64,000 bases of DNA from Antitrichia curtipendula (GCA_951230915.1 OX579642.1:10602001-10666000), one strand, 5' to 3'. Positions 1-12,431 are shown, counted from the stretch's first letter. Numbers and translations: made by a program. Notes: generated from the letters alone by a model not told the origin.

Positions 1-344
1 AAAATGTAAAACATTATTGATAAATATACCAAAAAATATATAATCAATTTTAAAATTATTCACAAGATAAATGTTACCTTCAAGAATGATGTAAACATTT
101 TTGAAATGATTATTGTACAATTGAAATTGAAGCATTTTTGGTGATGACCTCCAAATCAAATAACCACTAATAAGCTAAATTTAACCTCTATACACAAAGT
201 TACTTCATCAAATTTTAATGTTATATATATGCAAAAATGCTTTTTTTTTAGAATTTAAAGTAGAAATATTAAATTATTGTAATTTTTTTAAGTGTGATGG
301 TTAAAAAATTTATATTAATTATGATGTATATTAGATTTATTTTT
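1..344. other. AT-rich spacer, no gene seen
   Basis: Very AT-rich sequence with short A and T runs and no long open frame. I see no repeat structure, RNA gene or coding signal here. Confidence 0.6.
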
Positions 345-1400
345 ATTTATTTATTTGAACAAATGGAAGAACAATTGCATTAAGAAAAAGTCACTATACA
401 AAAACAGCCAAGCCAAAGGCTAGACAATGAAGAGAAATGAGCACATACAAAGGAAAAGTCACAAGGAAGCTATAAAAAGGAACAAGAACTTGGAGGCACT
501 TGGTCCAGATAATACGGTCTCCAATCCTCCTAGCAAAGACTGGAGAGTGAAGTCAAATACTATCAAAATTCCACTAGATAGTAGTAGCTTGTTGGGGATG
601 ATATAGAGTTGCCAAATGCACCTTCATTTGCACCGCTTGAAGGGACTCCAACAAAGCTTTCTAAAGAGCTTTTTGAGATAAGTCTAGAGGTCACATGTGT
701 TGATTGAATACCTTATTGTTCCTAAAAAACTAGATAATCCACATAGCAAATCCTCAAAGGAGAGTCCAAATAGTCTTGAGGCTAGGCAAGAATCTAGGAA
801 AGGCAAATTCAAAAACACATTAAATGAAGTTAAATCTAATATGAGGGCTTGTAATCTTTGAGTTTCCATGGAGGTGGTGAAGAATGGATTGGGCATATTC
901 TCATATCTCTTGAACACATGGGCCTGAAAAAAAACAATAAATATGTATTTCTTTTGTTCTAAGGGAGCAACAATTGCATGTGATATTAATTTGTGCTCTT
1001 CATGAATGAATAGCAATAGCATTATGCTAGACGGACCAAATGAACATTGCCTCTTTCTAGTAGCGAGCTTTGTGCCAGACATCCTTCCTGTGAAGAGAAA
1101 AAGGTAAGTAGGAGAGAACTTGACCACTTAGATGGGATGGTTATTTTCAACTGGCATTAATTGCTAAGAAGCTTGTGACCTATAGATGTGGAATAAGTCA
1201 TCATAGTATTACTGTCTCTCCATTGCCATTTGCTTGGATTGAATGTCAACAATTGAATATAACCACCAAAGAGCTGGTAGAGGATAGCCTCTCTTAACCT
1301 TGAGCTTCCTAGCACCTCAAAATTGAAAGATTTTCTTGTTTGACTATTATCATTAGATGTGTTTTGGGGGGACTGGAGGGCCATTTCAGGCCTGTTCTTG
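345..1400 (-). pseudogene. LINE (non-LTR retrotransposon) 3' relic, zf-RVT region
   Basis: Read on the minus strand, several frames together resemble the zinc-binding C-terminal domain that follows reverse transcriptase in plant L1-type LINEs. Pieces include WQWRDSNTMM near 1190-1220, a KWSSSLLLTFFS-like stretch near 1100, and GFAMWII.FFRNNKVFN near 690-750, the usual WxxWxxRN context. Frames shift and stops interrupt, so it is a decayed fragment. The low-numbered edge (about 345-400) reads on the minus strand as a T-rich tail with poly-A-like character, as expected for a LINE 3' end. The reverse transcriptase core is not visible. The assignment rests on motif resemblance only. Confidence 0.5.
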
Positions 1401-2876
1401 GTAGTGTTCCTCCTAGTGGATAAAGAACGGCTGCTGTCAAAATTTTTAAAAAAAAATCATTTAAAAAAAAATTAATGAAAAAAGAAGTTGAATTCTTTTT
1501 TAATTAAAAAAGATATTAAAAAATGACGTGGCAATATCTCTGCCACGTCAAGCAACTACTGTGGTGCAGTTTTCAAAGTTTGGGAACCCAAAAGAACTCG
1601 CAACCTTCTGCAGGGATTGAAAAACATCTAATGAATCTTTTCAATAATACAGTCGAAGGACATGTTCCTTTCCTTTGAGCTTCAAGCTTATCTCCACTAC
1701 CAATTGGTATAGTCAACTTATGTGGATCTCTTTTTAGGTGATAGTTTGATTAGAATGAATTCAAAAGGGTCTGAATTTTAATAAACATGAGTTGGGCACT
1801 TAGGGGTTAACCCCCAAATGCGAATTATTTAAATAATGCCTTGTTGCATTTGATTTTCATCTGAATTCAAAATGAGATTGAGTTGATGTGAGGTGTGTCC
1901 AATAGTGGCCTTTGTTAGCACATTAGAAAACAACAGTACTTGGGCTTGGGGTTGTAGAAAATTGGAATTGGGACTATCAATCTTTTAAGTGAAGAAAGGG
2001 ATTGGATCCTCAGGATGATTAATCTATAAGCGATATTTAGGATGTTTTTTAGCCGATGAATGATAAAAAAACCTCTCCATGTAGGACAAAAGTGCAACTA
2101 TTCATCCTCCAAATTTTGTGTAAAAAAGGAAGGTCTTCTATAGTAGTTTGTCTTCCAATGAGTGCTTTTGCATTTTTTTAAGCCAACAATTTACACGGTA
2201 CCCAAACAAATCAATTTCATGATGATTGGCTTATTGTTTAAGGGTTAAATAAATTGATCCATTCACCTTCTTGGACTTGTGCAAAGAGTATCTGGTGAGA
2301 ATTGGTGTCTTCTCACCAAATCTAAAAGAATGATTAACTCTTGAAGACAATAGGCTCATGTGCAGCTTTTTGGAAGCTTAAGTAGGTTCATACAAAGTCA
2401 TTTTTCATTGAGATATGAAAGTGAAAATTTTACCAAAAATGCACGCTTATATTAGTTTTGTGAAAATATAATTGTTTTTTCTTGCAACCTATGAAGCAAA
2501 ATGGGCTAAGAAAATTCTACACATTCTTCCAATAGTCTAGAGAAATAATGCGTGGTTGAAAATGAAAAAAAGAAAAATCCAATTTTCATTTAATGCATCA
2601 AAAATTATAATTTTGAACAATTTTAGAACTATGAACACAAATTGTAGTGTACATTCATAAATTTTATTTATTTATTTTAAACTTGATTTAGAAAAGAAAA
2701 GACTTGTGTTGACGGTTAAGATTTTGATTTTTTCAAAAATGAGTTTTCCTAAAACAATTAAAATCTTGCTCATATAGGTGTTTTCTAAACATCATCTTTA
2801 TGACTTAGGGTATGCGAAACACTTCCATTATCTTTGGAAATTGGCACACAAATAAATAACAGAACTACCCAATGAC
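1401..2876. other. non-coding spacer with a dispersed repeat piece
   Basis: No convincing gene. About 2040-2260 (tail near 'aaggtcttctatagtagtttg') resembles 38450-38690 in the same orientation, so a dispersed repeat, possibly LINE-derived, is present twice. A short palindrome AGGGGTTAACCCC-like at about 1803-1815 resembles the ends of the TTAA-flanked MITEs further along, but I could not pair it with a second end. Confidence 0.45.
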
Positions 2877-3305
2877 GCTAGCATGCGAGCCTAAAAATGT
2901 AAACCTATGAGCCTTGAGCCTAGATGTAAGTAGGTATCCTACAACTATTGAAGGTGCTTGTAACATACATACTTGTAACATAAGTACTCTATAACCATGG
3001 AAGGTGCTTATAACATAGATACCTATAGCATAGACGCCTATAATAAAAATATCCTTTAACCATGGTGGTATCTATAACAGAGGCACCTACAACATAGATA
3101 CATATAGCATAGACGCCTAAAATAAAAACATTCTTTAACCATGGAAGGTGTCTATAACATAGGCACCTACAACATAATTAGACATCTATAACATAAGCAA
3201 TTAATCTATAAATATCCTATAACCACGGAGGGTGCCTATAACAAAGGTATCTATGACGTCGGAGCCTAGGCTCATGGGCTCAAGATCTTAAGCTCACATG
3301 CTAGC
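2877..3305. mobile_element. TIR element with internal ~80-bp tandem repeats (family 1)
   Basis: The ends are inverted repeats: GCTAGCATGCGAGC at the left and GCTCACATGCTAGC at the right. The interior (about 2935-3250) is an imperfect tandem array with a unit near 80 bp, each unit containing 'ctttaaccatgg' followed by 'ctataacataggcacc'-like text. A shorter relative with the same ends and similar interior wording lies at 41886-42113. No coding capacity. I could not define a target-site duplication, so the superfamily is open. Confidence 0.6.
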
Positions 3306-5712
3306 AACCTTGCATAACTACCTTGTTGACCATGTTAAGCAAATTCCAAATTTTTTTCTTTTAATTTTAGATGTTATAATTTTACAATCTATTAAGACAA
3401 ATCAACTAAAATTTTTACCACACATTCCTAAGGAAGTCTAGTACAAATTTGTACAATTAAAAGTTTGAATTTTAAAATATTTCAACTATGCTCAATACAA
3501 TAGAAGTAGTAATTTGGAATATTTTTTTTGTGAAAAACACCCCAATCCTTTAGTAGTTAAAAAGTTTAGAATGAAAAGTGATATTTTATAATTTTAATTT
3601 AGAAATTTAATTAAATATAGAAAATACAAAATGAAAAACACACAACATTGTGAAATTTGGATTCTAATCCAAAAGTTTACAACTGCAATAATTCATTGAA
3701 GTTATTCAAAAATATAGAATGTATTTGAAACAACAATTGTCAAGCTTTATTTTTTTAACTCTAAAAATAAATTCCAACTCGTGACTTAAACTTAAATAAA
3801 ACTCAAATATTTTGTGAAGGATGATTACTTTTCATTTTATCACTTTTGAGATGTAATTGCTCAAAAAACAAGATTGTCTATAATGTTCATATAACAATTC
3901 CAAAATGCATAGAATGAATGAATGCTTTCCTTTTCAAACAATCTATGAAAAACTAAATTTAAAATTTTCTATTTTGTAGTTTTGTAGGGTTTTTTCCTAC
4001 CTAATGAACTAAAATTTGAGCTTATTGTGCTATAATTTTTGTTTCCAAACAACGATTGAAAGTAAGAATTATATTTTCCAAAAGAAAATATGTTTTTCTA
4101 TGTTCAAAAAATGTTTCAAAAAATGATAACAAATATTGAGATTGTAGGAGCTTGTTCAAAATCCATTTAGTCCCCTAAAAGAACAATGGTACTTTAAGGG
4201 TTAAGCATAAGTATATCTTTGAATCCACTGTTGGGATTATTGGACTTTGAAAGTATGTTGTTGGAAAATTTATTCAAAAACAACGCAATGTATGGTGAAT
4301 TTTCAAGACATTGTTGCATTATATGATTTTATTTGATGTATTTAATGTCTCACATTGTCTTGAAAATTGGTGTAGATAGGATTAATATATTCTTGAATAT
4401 GTTAAAAATTTATTACCAAAATCTATCAATAGTGTTAAAAAATACCACAAACGATAGTCAAAGCTATCGAAAATTCTCGAGTAGGATATAAAATAACATT
4501 TGAACTTTGACCACAAATATCTTTCAATCTGTAAAATCAAACTTCTTGAACTTTTTACCATGCCATTTTGTGTAGGTGCAATACAAGATCCTACAATTAG
4601 ATTCTCAAAAAAAAATCATCTCATAAGTCTTTTAGAGCAACACAACTGAAATTGCAATTTTTAGTGGATTTTGAGGAAGAAAAGACCTTGGGATTTAAGA
4701 AATTAATCCAAGGATTGGAATTGGCTGAAAAACCATATAAGACAATTTTGTTCACAATAGAGGTCCCCTTTTCACGGATACCAAAAAAAACCCTACCTCA
4801 TTGGTAAACAATGTCATCTACATGCCCCCCAAAAAATTTTGCTTTAAATTTATATTAAAAAAATCACGTCACCCTAAACCATTTCCAAGCTCACAAGTGT
4901 ACACTTTTTGAAGTAGAAAAAACAAAACCCTTTACTTTATGCCGAATCTGACCCACACATAGGGCATTTGTACTTTTGCTCCAATTAACTTAGCCACACT
5001 AAATTTTGTCACACACTAATTTGTCTTTTGATTGGGTCGTCTTCAAAGTCGGCTGGCCACCAAACGGTAACTAAAATATGAAATCTGGTACCCCGTATAA
5101 AAAGTATGATCCCACATTCCCGTGCTCTCAATGGTGGCCTTGAGATTTGGTGCCCCACGTTCACAGCGTTCAACTGAGGGAACCCGCCAGGTCAATGTCA
5201 TTATGTGATTTAATAAATGAATTGGCCAATCAGTTCATGTTGAACGTGATTCACTGACAGGTGTCAGTTGGCCGTCTTCATATCTACAGTATTTGAAGAC
5301 TGATTTTACTTTTTTGGACACAAACGAACAGTGGTTGAAGATTTGAAGTTATTTGGGGAGTTTTTATTATTATTTTTATTAACAGTAATTGGGTACAGTC
5401 ACTTCCCTACTGTGGCAGGAGGACAGGACTCCTCACTCCGTTGGGTAAAGTTAATATCTGCCCACTGGCCAAATTTAATTCCTGGAAATTCCGTTTCATC
5501 TGTTTGAAAGTAAATAAAATAATAAAAATACATTTTTTAATTCCTACCTTATTTATTACAGTCTTAAATTTAGAAGCCAATTTGGATTTTGGGTCACCAA
5601 AGGCCCGGAGACCAGGCATGTTGGATTTTTTTTGGAAATGGGGGATCCTTCCCAAGTCCAATCCCAACACTGAAAGGCTTCTTCTGAACCGCCTCAGTGA
5701 TCTTTGTAATTA
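3306..5712. other. AT-rich gene-free spacer
   Basis: No supported gene. About 3475-3556 (ending 'tcctttagtagttaaa') resembles the right end of the MITE copies at 9029-9087 and 38940-39045, so a decayed fragment of that family is likely. The stretch 5000-5330 is less AT-rich but has no coding frame. A 90-codon plus-strand frame at 5441-5713 has no recognisable domain and I do not call it a gene. Confidence 0.5.
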
Positions 5713-6380
5713 ACGTGCCACGAAGTTTTTGTATTCAATTTTTCGTATTCAACTTGGAACAATAGCTTGGTGAGTGTGGACCAACATTGTCGTCACAAAA
5801 ATGATGTCACATTTGCGACCCAAAGTTTTTGTAAACAATTTCGAACAATAGCTTGATGAGTGGTGACCAACATTGTCATCACAAAAATGTCACATTTGCG
5901 ACTGGAAGTTTTTGCTGACAATTTGGAACAATAGTTTGACAAGTCAATGGTGACCAACATTGCCATCATGTCACATTTGTAAAACAAAGTTTTGAAAACA
6001 ATTTTGGAACAATAGCTTGATGATTGATGATCAACATTGTCATCACAAAAATGTCACGTTTGCAACCCAAGGTTTTTTATACAATTTGGAACGATAGCTT
6101 GATGAGTGACAACCAACATTGTTGTCTTGAAATGATGTCATACTTGCAACCCAAGTTTTGGTATACAATTTGGAACAATAGCTTGATGAGTGGTGACCAG
6201 GGCTTTTTTTTTGGGCGAAATTTTGCCAGACTGTCAGAAATCTGACCTATCTGGCTTCATCCCTCTAAAAACTGGCCTCTCCAGTGAAGCTAGCAAGGGA
6301 GACACAAGTCAAAAAAAAAAACCCTGGTGGTGACTAGCATTGTCGTCACAAAATACCACATTTGCATGTTTGCTAGAGTG
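5713..6380. repeat. tandem repeat, unit ~85 bp
   Basis: About seven imperfect units recur, each with 'ggaacaatagcttgatgag', 'tggtgaccaacattgt', 'catcacaaaaatgtcac' and 'atttgcgacccaaag'. Unit starts are near 5758, 5842, 5928, 6008, 6089 and 6173, giving spacing of about 80-86 bp. The last unit is split by the hAT-like insertion at 6198-6326. Short open frames across the array merely reflect its periodicity. Confidence 0.85.
6198..6326. mobile_element. hAT-like MITE, 129 bp, with 8-bp TSD
   Basis: The insertion starts CAGGGCTTTTTTTT and ends AAAAAAAACCCTG, so the ends are inverted repeats. It is flanked by perfect 8-bp direct repeats GTGGTGAC (6190-6197 and 6327-6334). An 8-bp duplication plus CAGGG ends are typical of the hAT superfamily. 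It has no coding capacity. Other units of the surrounding array show the uninterrupted site, which confirms the boundaries. Confidence 0.85.
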
Positions 6381-6608
6381 GTGGTGATCATTTTTTCATG
6401 ACAATGGCAATGTGCATGTAATGTGGTTTTTGAAGGCCAACTAAGTTTGACTTTGTAGACAATGCATTTGGTGGCTCATTTGAAAAAACAAATAAGCTAT
6501 TAGCCACTCAAGCTATATTCGCGGTCACAATTTAGTTTTGCTATTGAAATAAACCTTGATAATTTTGATGTTTTGGTATGTAATTTAGAAGATAGTTTGG
6601 ATCTTTAA

Positions 6609-7147
6609 CCCCTAAAAGCCCAAGGGGTTTGGACAAAACACAAATGTGTTATAAAATATAAGTTCTACAACTTTTTTGAAGTTTGCATTAAAATAGATAA
6701 TGTGAAGCACAAAAAGAAGAAAATATCCGTATGGTCAAAATTATAAAATTATTCTTAGATTCTCTTCAAATGAATTTTGAAGATATAACTTCAAAAATTC
6801 ACCAAAAATACAATTTCTATCTTTAGCAATTGAATTTTTTTTTAATTGGTCATAATTGTGGTTTCTATTGATTTGTGAAAAAATGCATAAGATCCAGTAA
6901 TGAAAACACCAACACTTTCCCCAAATAGTAAGTTTTTCAACACTAGGCAATACTAGACTCTTTGTGCTATTTCTCTTATAGTTTTTGTTTGACCGTAGCG
7001 ATCTTAGTTTTGAATATAAATATTGAAAGATAATCCAATCTTTTAAAAAAAAAATTAAAAAAAAAATTGAAAAAAGTTTTTTTCTGCCCGAAAAATCTGC
7101 CCGAAGTCAGGCAGCGACCATAAAATGGTCGTTTGAGCGCTTAGGGG
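6609..7147. mobile_element. TTAA-flanked MITE, CCCCTAA ends (copy A)
   Basis: The left end reads TTAA-CCCCTAAAAGCCC (TTAA at 6605-6608) and the right end GGGCGC-like text then CTTAGGGG-TTAA (TTAA at 7148-7151). The 539-bp interior has no open frame of note. The flanks fit either a TTAA duplication, as in piggyBac-type elements, or a TA duplication within TTAA, as in Tc1/mariner. Related copies lie at 7558-9087, 8072-9017, 34823-35727, 42390-42629 and 62155-62243. Confidence 0.65.
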
Positions 7148-7557
7148 TTAAGGTTGACAAAAATATTTTTGAAAATAGGTGCTAATATTTCAAGAGTATT
7201 TTCTAACAAGAATAAATATTTGGAGCTTTAGTTGCAAAAGTAAATTGTGTCCATGAGAAGAATCAAGGCATGAGATCTCCAGTTTTATAAGATTTTTTTA
7301 TGGCATCATATTATTACATGCAATGATTCAAAACCTTGTACAAAATTCATAAAGCACTGCAAGACCACGCTTGTCACATTGTTGAAGAATGGACAAAATT
7401 TGCTTTCTCAACATACTTGAAACAATACGTCATCTATTTCTTGAAACTCCTGGAAGACATAGCATTCTTAATTTTGAGAGTTTGCTCCCTAGTTACATGC
7501 AAAGAAGGGATAATTCCTTCCAATTTACTAGGAGTGTGTGTGTGTGGTGTAAATTAA

Positions 7558-9087
7558 CCCCTAAAACCCCACTTGTTCCCTCGGGGGACAATTTGGGTCC
7601 GGGTAGGTTCCTATTGTCTCAATTTGAAGTGAATTTTTTTGAGATTTTTTGAGGTTGTGTAGCTTTGCAAGAGCTTTGTGGATATATAATTTTTGTTTCA
7701 ATCGGATTCTGGATGAAAAAGTTATGGCACAATGAGCAAGAAATGGAGATTGGCAAGCAACCCAAAAAAAATTACAAAAAGTCAAAAAATATTTTTTTGG
7801 ATTTTTTTCCTAAGAGATTATGTTTTTACCTATATGTGGAGCTTTGATTCATTCTATTTGGACTAGGGATGAGAAAGTTATGGACAATCTTAGTTTTTTG
7901 GGCAATTTAAGCATCTTCTTGAAAAAAAACTTTTTGTTCAACATTGAATGCTAATATATTCCAATCCGTACAGTGAAATTTGATGAAATTTTTACTACAT
8001 GATCTCAGACAAGTTAAGTATAAGATCCTAGGGTTGAATTTCCAAAAAACCAAAAAATTTGGTTTCCTTAACCCCTAAAGGACCAAACACCGTTTTTTGA
8101 CAACATAGCGTTTTGGGGCAGCTCACCACGAATGGAATTTTTATTTTTTTTCTTTGAAATTTTCACACAAGATGTGCCCAAGGAGTAGCTTTAGGGCCCA
8201 ACAATTTTCATAACTTTTGACCACATGGTTAAAAAGTTATGGTATGATATGTAGTTTTCATTGTTCGGCGGGCAGCCCGGGCAGCAAAAAAAATTCTTTA
8301 AAAATCATTTTCTAGAGAAATAAAAATTTGAAATTGGTTCTCTAGATTTATGTGCACAAGGAAAGCTTTGAATCATTCCACTTTGATTTATGAGATGAAA
8401 GTTATGAGGAATTTTAGTTGTGGGTAGTTTGCGGGTAGTTATAGAATCTCTACTCTAAAATAAACTTTGAAGTCCTTTATTTAACTCAATTTTCAATATT
8501 TTTGGAAAAAAATATAAACACAAGGTGTAGATTGTTTATTACAACATTATAATCGTTTGGATTGGCATTTTTCAATTCCATAATTAAATCCTTAACAATT
8601 TAGTGTTTTGAATCATTTTCTACTTCTTCCTACTTACTATTTTTTTCCTATATGTTGTACAATTCCAAATGATCTGAAATTTTTCAAGCATGTAGCTAAC
8701 TTTCTTTGAAGAATTAATCCAAAGAGTTACCACCATTTTGGACATTTTTTCATACAAATGTGACCATGTGAAGTGCAGCTGCCCGGTTTTTCGCAGGGAC
8801 GAAAAAAGGGTTTTTATCACTTCAAATGCTAATATCTTGCAATCTACATGGTGGAAATTTCTGAAATTTTTTCCACATCTTCTCAAACTAGTTTACTACA
8901 AGATCCTATGGTTACATGTGTCCAAAAGTGTTTTTTTTTTCCAAAATTTGGTACTTGTACTAGAAATGGCAGTTTGGGAGTGTTTTTTGTGAAAACATAG
9001 TCAAAAACCTTTAGGGATTAAGTGAATACAACAGAAGTGGTAGTTTTGAGTGGTTTTGGGCAAAAAATACCCTCGAAATTTTAGGGG
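7558..9087. mobile_element. probable outer MITE of a nested pair (CCCCTAAAA ends)
   Basis: The left end TTAA-CCCCTAAAACCCC (TTAA at 7554-7557) pairs best with the right end AAATTTTAGGGG-TTAA (TTAA at 9088-9091). A second, related element occupies 8072-9017 inside it. Four variants of 'gatgaaaaagttatgg' occur near 7712, 7869, 8228 and 8393, so internal repeats are a property of these elements. No coding capacity. The pairing of ends is inferred from their similarity. Confidence 0.5.
8072..9017. mobile_element. TTAA-flanked MITE, CCCCTAAAGG ends (copy B)
   Basis: The left end reads TTAA-CCCCTAAAGGACC and the right end GGTTTTT-complement text then CCTTTAGGGA-TTAA (TTAA at 8068-8071 and 9018-9021). 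Both flanks are intact TTAA. The right 150 bp (from 'cacatcttctcaaactagt') match 38880-39045, a truncated copy ending the same way. The 946-bp element has no usable open frame, so it is non-autonomous. Confidence 0.65.
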
Positions 9088-9091
9088 TTAA

Positions 9092-9589
9092 GATCAATGT
9101 GGATTTGAGCCACCCAATTCATACTTCATAGTGGACCACCTTACATGCTAGAGAAGGCAAAGGGACCCCAACAAAAAGTAAAGAATATTATGGAAGCTCT
9201 TGGCAAAAATCATTTATAAAATCCAAGCACATATTCCCGTTACTTTAATCAATTCTACATACATTGAGGTGAAATCAAAATATGAAATGATTTTTTATTA
9301 CATTGACAATTGAAAATCATCAATTAATTTTTTTGAAAATAATTTCTTAAATACATAAGAATATGCTTTGAATTTGTGAAGTTCCAGTACATAGTGTACC
9401 CCAAACCGTTTAGTGCATTCATGTACGTACACTGTACATTTTGGATTATTCCACCCAAGTGGCGGCCAACACTCTAGGTACACCCTGGGACGTGAATCTC
9501 CAGAAGCTTCCAAACCGGGATGGGCTAGGCCGGCCAGCGAGCAATGGGCAATTGGGCACCTGTGCCCACGCACCGAACGAGGAGCACCG
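9092..9589. other. spacer upstream of the kinase gene; likely promoter region
   Basis: No gene seen. GC content rises from about 9380 onward toward the pyrimidine-rich leader of the kinase gene, so core promoter elements are expected near 9550-9620. I cannot point to a certain TATA box; 'ctaaatacc' near 9592 is a weak candidate. Confidence 0.35.
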
Positions 9590-9599
9590 TTCTAAATAC

Positions 9600-12431
9600 C
9601 CCTTTTAATAGCGGGTTCAAACCAGGGCCATTATTAGACAATTCCGTGACCGTCCTTCGCCTCTTCTCCGTCCGTCCTCTCTCTGTTCGTCTAGCGTTCG
9701 TTAACTCCGTCAACGACCCCAAACTCCGTTCGTCGCCCCCCCCCCCCTCTCTCTCTCCCTCCCTCTTCCCCGCCTCCCTTCACTTCACTTCACGTCACTT
9801 CACTTCACTTCCATCTGCGTCCCTACCGTTGTCGCCGTGATTCCTCATTACTCACCTCCATTCAAGGACCTCAAGTTCACTTAACATTCTTACTGCACTG
9901 CCGTGTAGCGCACAATACATTCTCCCGCTGCGAATTTTGTACCTCAATCAGAGTTCAAGAGTAAGAAGTAATCGAGCTCGGGCAGCTTTGCGCTTCCGCA
10001 GGCAGTTCACAAATGCTACAACGGTGAGGTTTCGGCTTCCAGTACAAATTTGCTGTGTATTTTGACACTCCGTCTCTGATTGTTATTCTAGCTTTACTTT
10101 ACTGTGAGCTTCTTGAAAAATTCGAACAGTTTCGGGATACCAATGCGGCATTGCGCTTTCTTGCAGCTCGCAATCTTCAATAGAGGTTCAATCTTCGTGT
10201 CTGTATGAATGGTATTAGATTTGTGAACTGACGAAAGGTGTTAGAATTCGTCGAGAATAGGGGAATGCCGAACGTTACGTTTCCTGCACTGAACCTTTCG
10301 TATTTCGCGAAAATGGCGGAGTTTAGTGAGATTGTCGCAAGCGAAACCTCTGATTTCTACTACTGGTAGTTCCTTTGTTTGTAGAATGTTTCGTGATGCT
10401 ACATTTGCTATTGAGGAACTTCCAAGTTCGCGGCTCATTCGAGTTTCTTAAGCTGATTTTGTATTACTCTGTGTTGGTACGTCGTGAAGCTGTGGCTATG
10501 GCGGCTCAACTACTGCTATTTGTGCGAATCGTCGTTTCAATGAGCTTGATCGTGTGCCCGTGTTGACTGCAATGCAATGCGAGGTTTATGCGTTTAGCAT
10601 TTTTCTTGAGTACAATGAGGAGCCTGTCAGTTGGTTGGAGTAAGGCGGTGCATTGAATTGATTAGTAAGAGGGTCTTTCTTGCAGTGACCGCAGTGAGGT
10701 TCAGTATAACTCCTTTTCTGGAATTTTTTGAAGCATACTTGATGTTTGAAAGTTATCTGTAGCCTGATTTCTTTGTCCGAATATAATTGGGTGAGTTTTG
10801 TTCAAAAGACGAAAGGCAGCAGAAAACAGCGTACTCTATTTCATTAAATATGAATACTTGAACAATTAGTTATGATTTTTCAAAATTTGATTATTATAGA
10901 GTTCTAAAATGTGCTTACATTAGTGTTTTAAAAGGTGTCCCTGAGGTATGTGCTCACTCGATATTAACAGTTGTGTTAGCCAGGGTCCTGGCAATGCAGT
11001 TAAACTTAGGTGCACTTTTGGATTAGATTCATTTAGCAGACACCATTCTTAGTACCCATTGCAAATATATTGAAGATGTAAAGTGCTACTTCTGGACATT
11101 GAAATTTAGTATCGATCCTAGTGTTGGGGACGCTTTTAGAATGTATAAAATTCTAGAGCTTCCTGCTTTTTCAGCCTTCTTAACTAATGTAATCCTTGAA
11201 AAATGCATTACGAACTCTTATGTTTGATTTTTTTTTTCTTGGCACACTTTTGAAATTTATTTTAATGGCGAAGAATCGGAACGCAAAATACAAACCACCT
11301 GGAGGTGAAGCCAGCGTAGACACATCAGTCCCACGGAACAAACTAAAGTGCTAAAAGGGTAATTTCGGCCCGAGGAGACCTTCAGCTCAACCCGGGTGCA
11401 AACTGCCTCACTTGGACCCCATTCACTTGTATGTTAGATTAACCTGGGCGAATTCTCTTAGAACAGTTACATTTGTAGAGCCTTATACCTTGCAATTACT
11501 GCTATCACTACTGTAATTGCCAAAATTCGAATTCTTGATTTCTGGTTCCAGTGACTCCACTACTAGACGCTTGGTATCTTGTAGCAGGAACATGAGAAGT
11601 TTCTAGAATACGGTTCTAACTGCATGAATCTAGAGGCCAGGTAGTGTCCGTTCAGACGATTTAATACCAGGTAATAGAGAGCAGCTACTGTAGCCCAACG
11701 GGCTTATTTCTTTTTGACCCAACATGAAACATGCTTCCGTTTTTTCCATTTAAATTATTATCTTTTAGACCTTTTTCTATGCTTTTGATCTGTTCGCTCA
11801 ACAGGAGAGACCTCCATGTGCTTCACAATTAGTGTTTCAGTTTTGGTGTTGAAGCTGCACAGCTCCGAAATGTGGTACTAACATAGTATTTGTTAAAATG
11901 GCGGAATGTCACAAAATTGAGATGCTGAGTCTTTGAGAAATTGAAGCAATTTTGAGTCTAGAATGTGGATCCGCTTTGAGTCCAAATACTTCTAGCTTCA
12001 CTTGGACTTTTCCACCAAAATAATTTGATGACTTTTCAAAATATTCGTCCTAGACTTAGCTTACTAATGAGGTCGGCTGTGAATGAACTCTATTTCCGAA
12101 CTTGACACTGATAGAAAGCAACTTTGCCCTACTCCCCGCATAAGCTGTCAGCTACAATCAAAGAACTTAAAATTTCCAACGGTTGAAGTAATCATTATAT
12201 ATATGTTTCACATGAAATTCTCCAAAAGAGAAAATTGAGGCTTGCGTTCCATATGTTTCTTTCTAGACTTGGCTTTCTCGTGATCTCGGTATGAATGAAC
12301 TCCATTTATGGACCTGAAGCTGATTGAAGGCAATTGTGCTGTACTGTGCAGACAGATTAGGAAAAGAGGAAGAAGAACTTGAATAGCCGATTGGCTTTGG
12401 GAAGAGTTGTTTGGAGCAGGAGTCGGTATTA
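9600..12431 (+). promoter_or_regulatory. 5' leader of the kinase gene with a ~2.3-kb leader intron
   Basis: A CT-rich, CCCC/CTCT-rich stretch at 9640-9835 is typical of a plant 5' UTR. A good donor (ACG|GTGAGG, intron from 10024) and a good acceptor (TGTGCAG|AC, intron end 12351) suggest a 2328-bp leader intron and a second leader exon 12352-12431. A stop (TAG) lies in frame upstream of the chosen ATG. The transcription start is not determined. Frames within the leader and intron are treated as non-coding. Around 11230-11400 an A/T run next to 'ggcgaagaatcggaacgc' could be a small retroelement fragment. Confidence 0.5.

Noticed and set aside
684..1127. 147-codon minus-strand open frame
   Set aside because: It mixes frames of a decayed LINE C-terminal region; the LINE-like words occur in several frames, so it is not an intact gene.
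9544..9840. 98-codon plus-strand frame in the pyrimidine-rich leader
   Set aside because: Low-complexity Ser/Pro/Leu product from CT-rich DNA. It is read as kinase 5' UTR.
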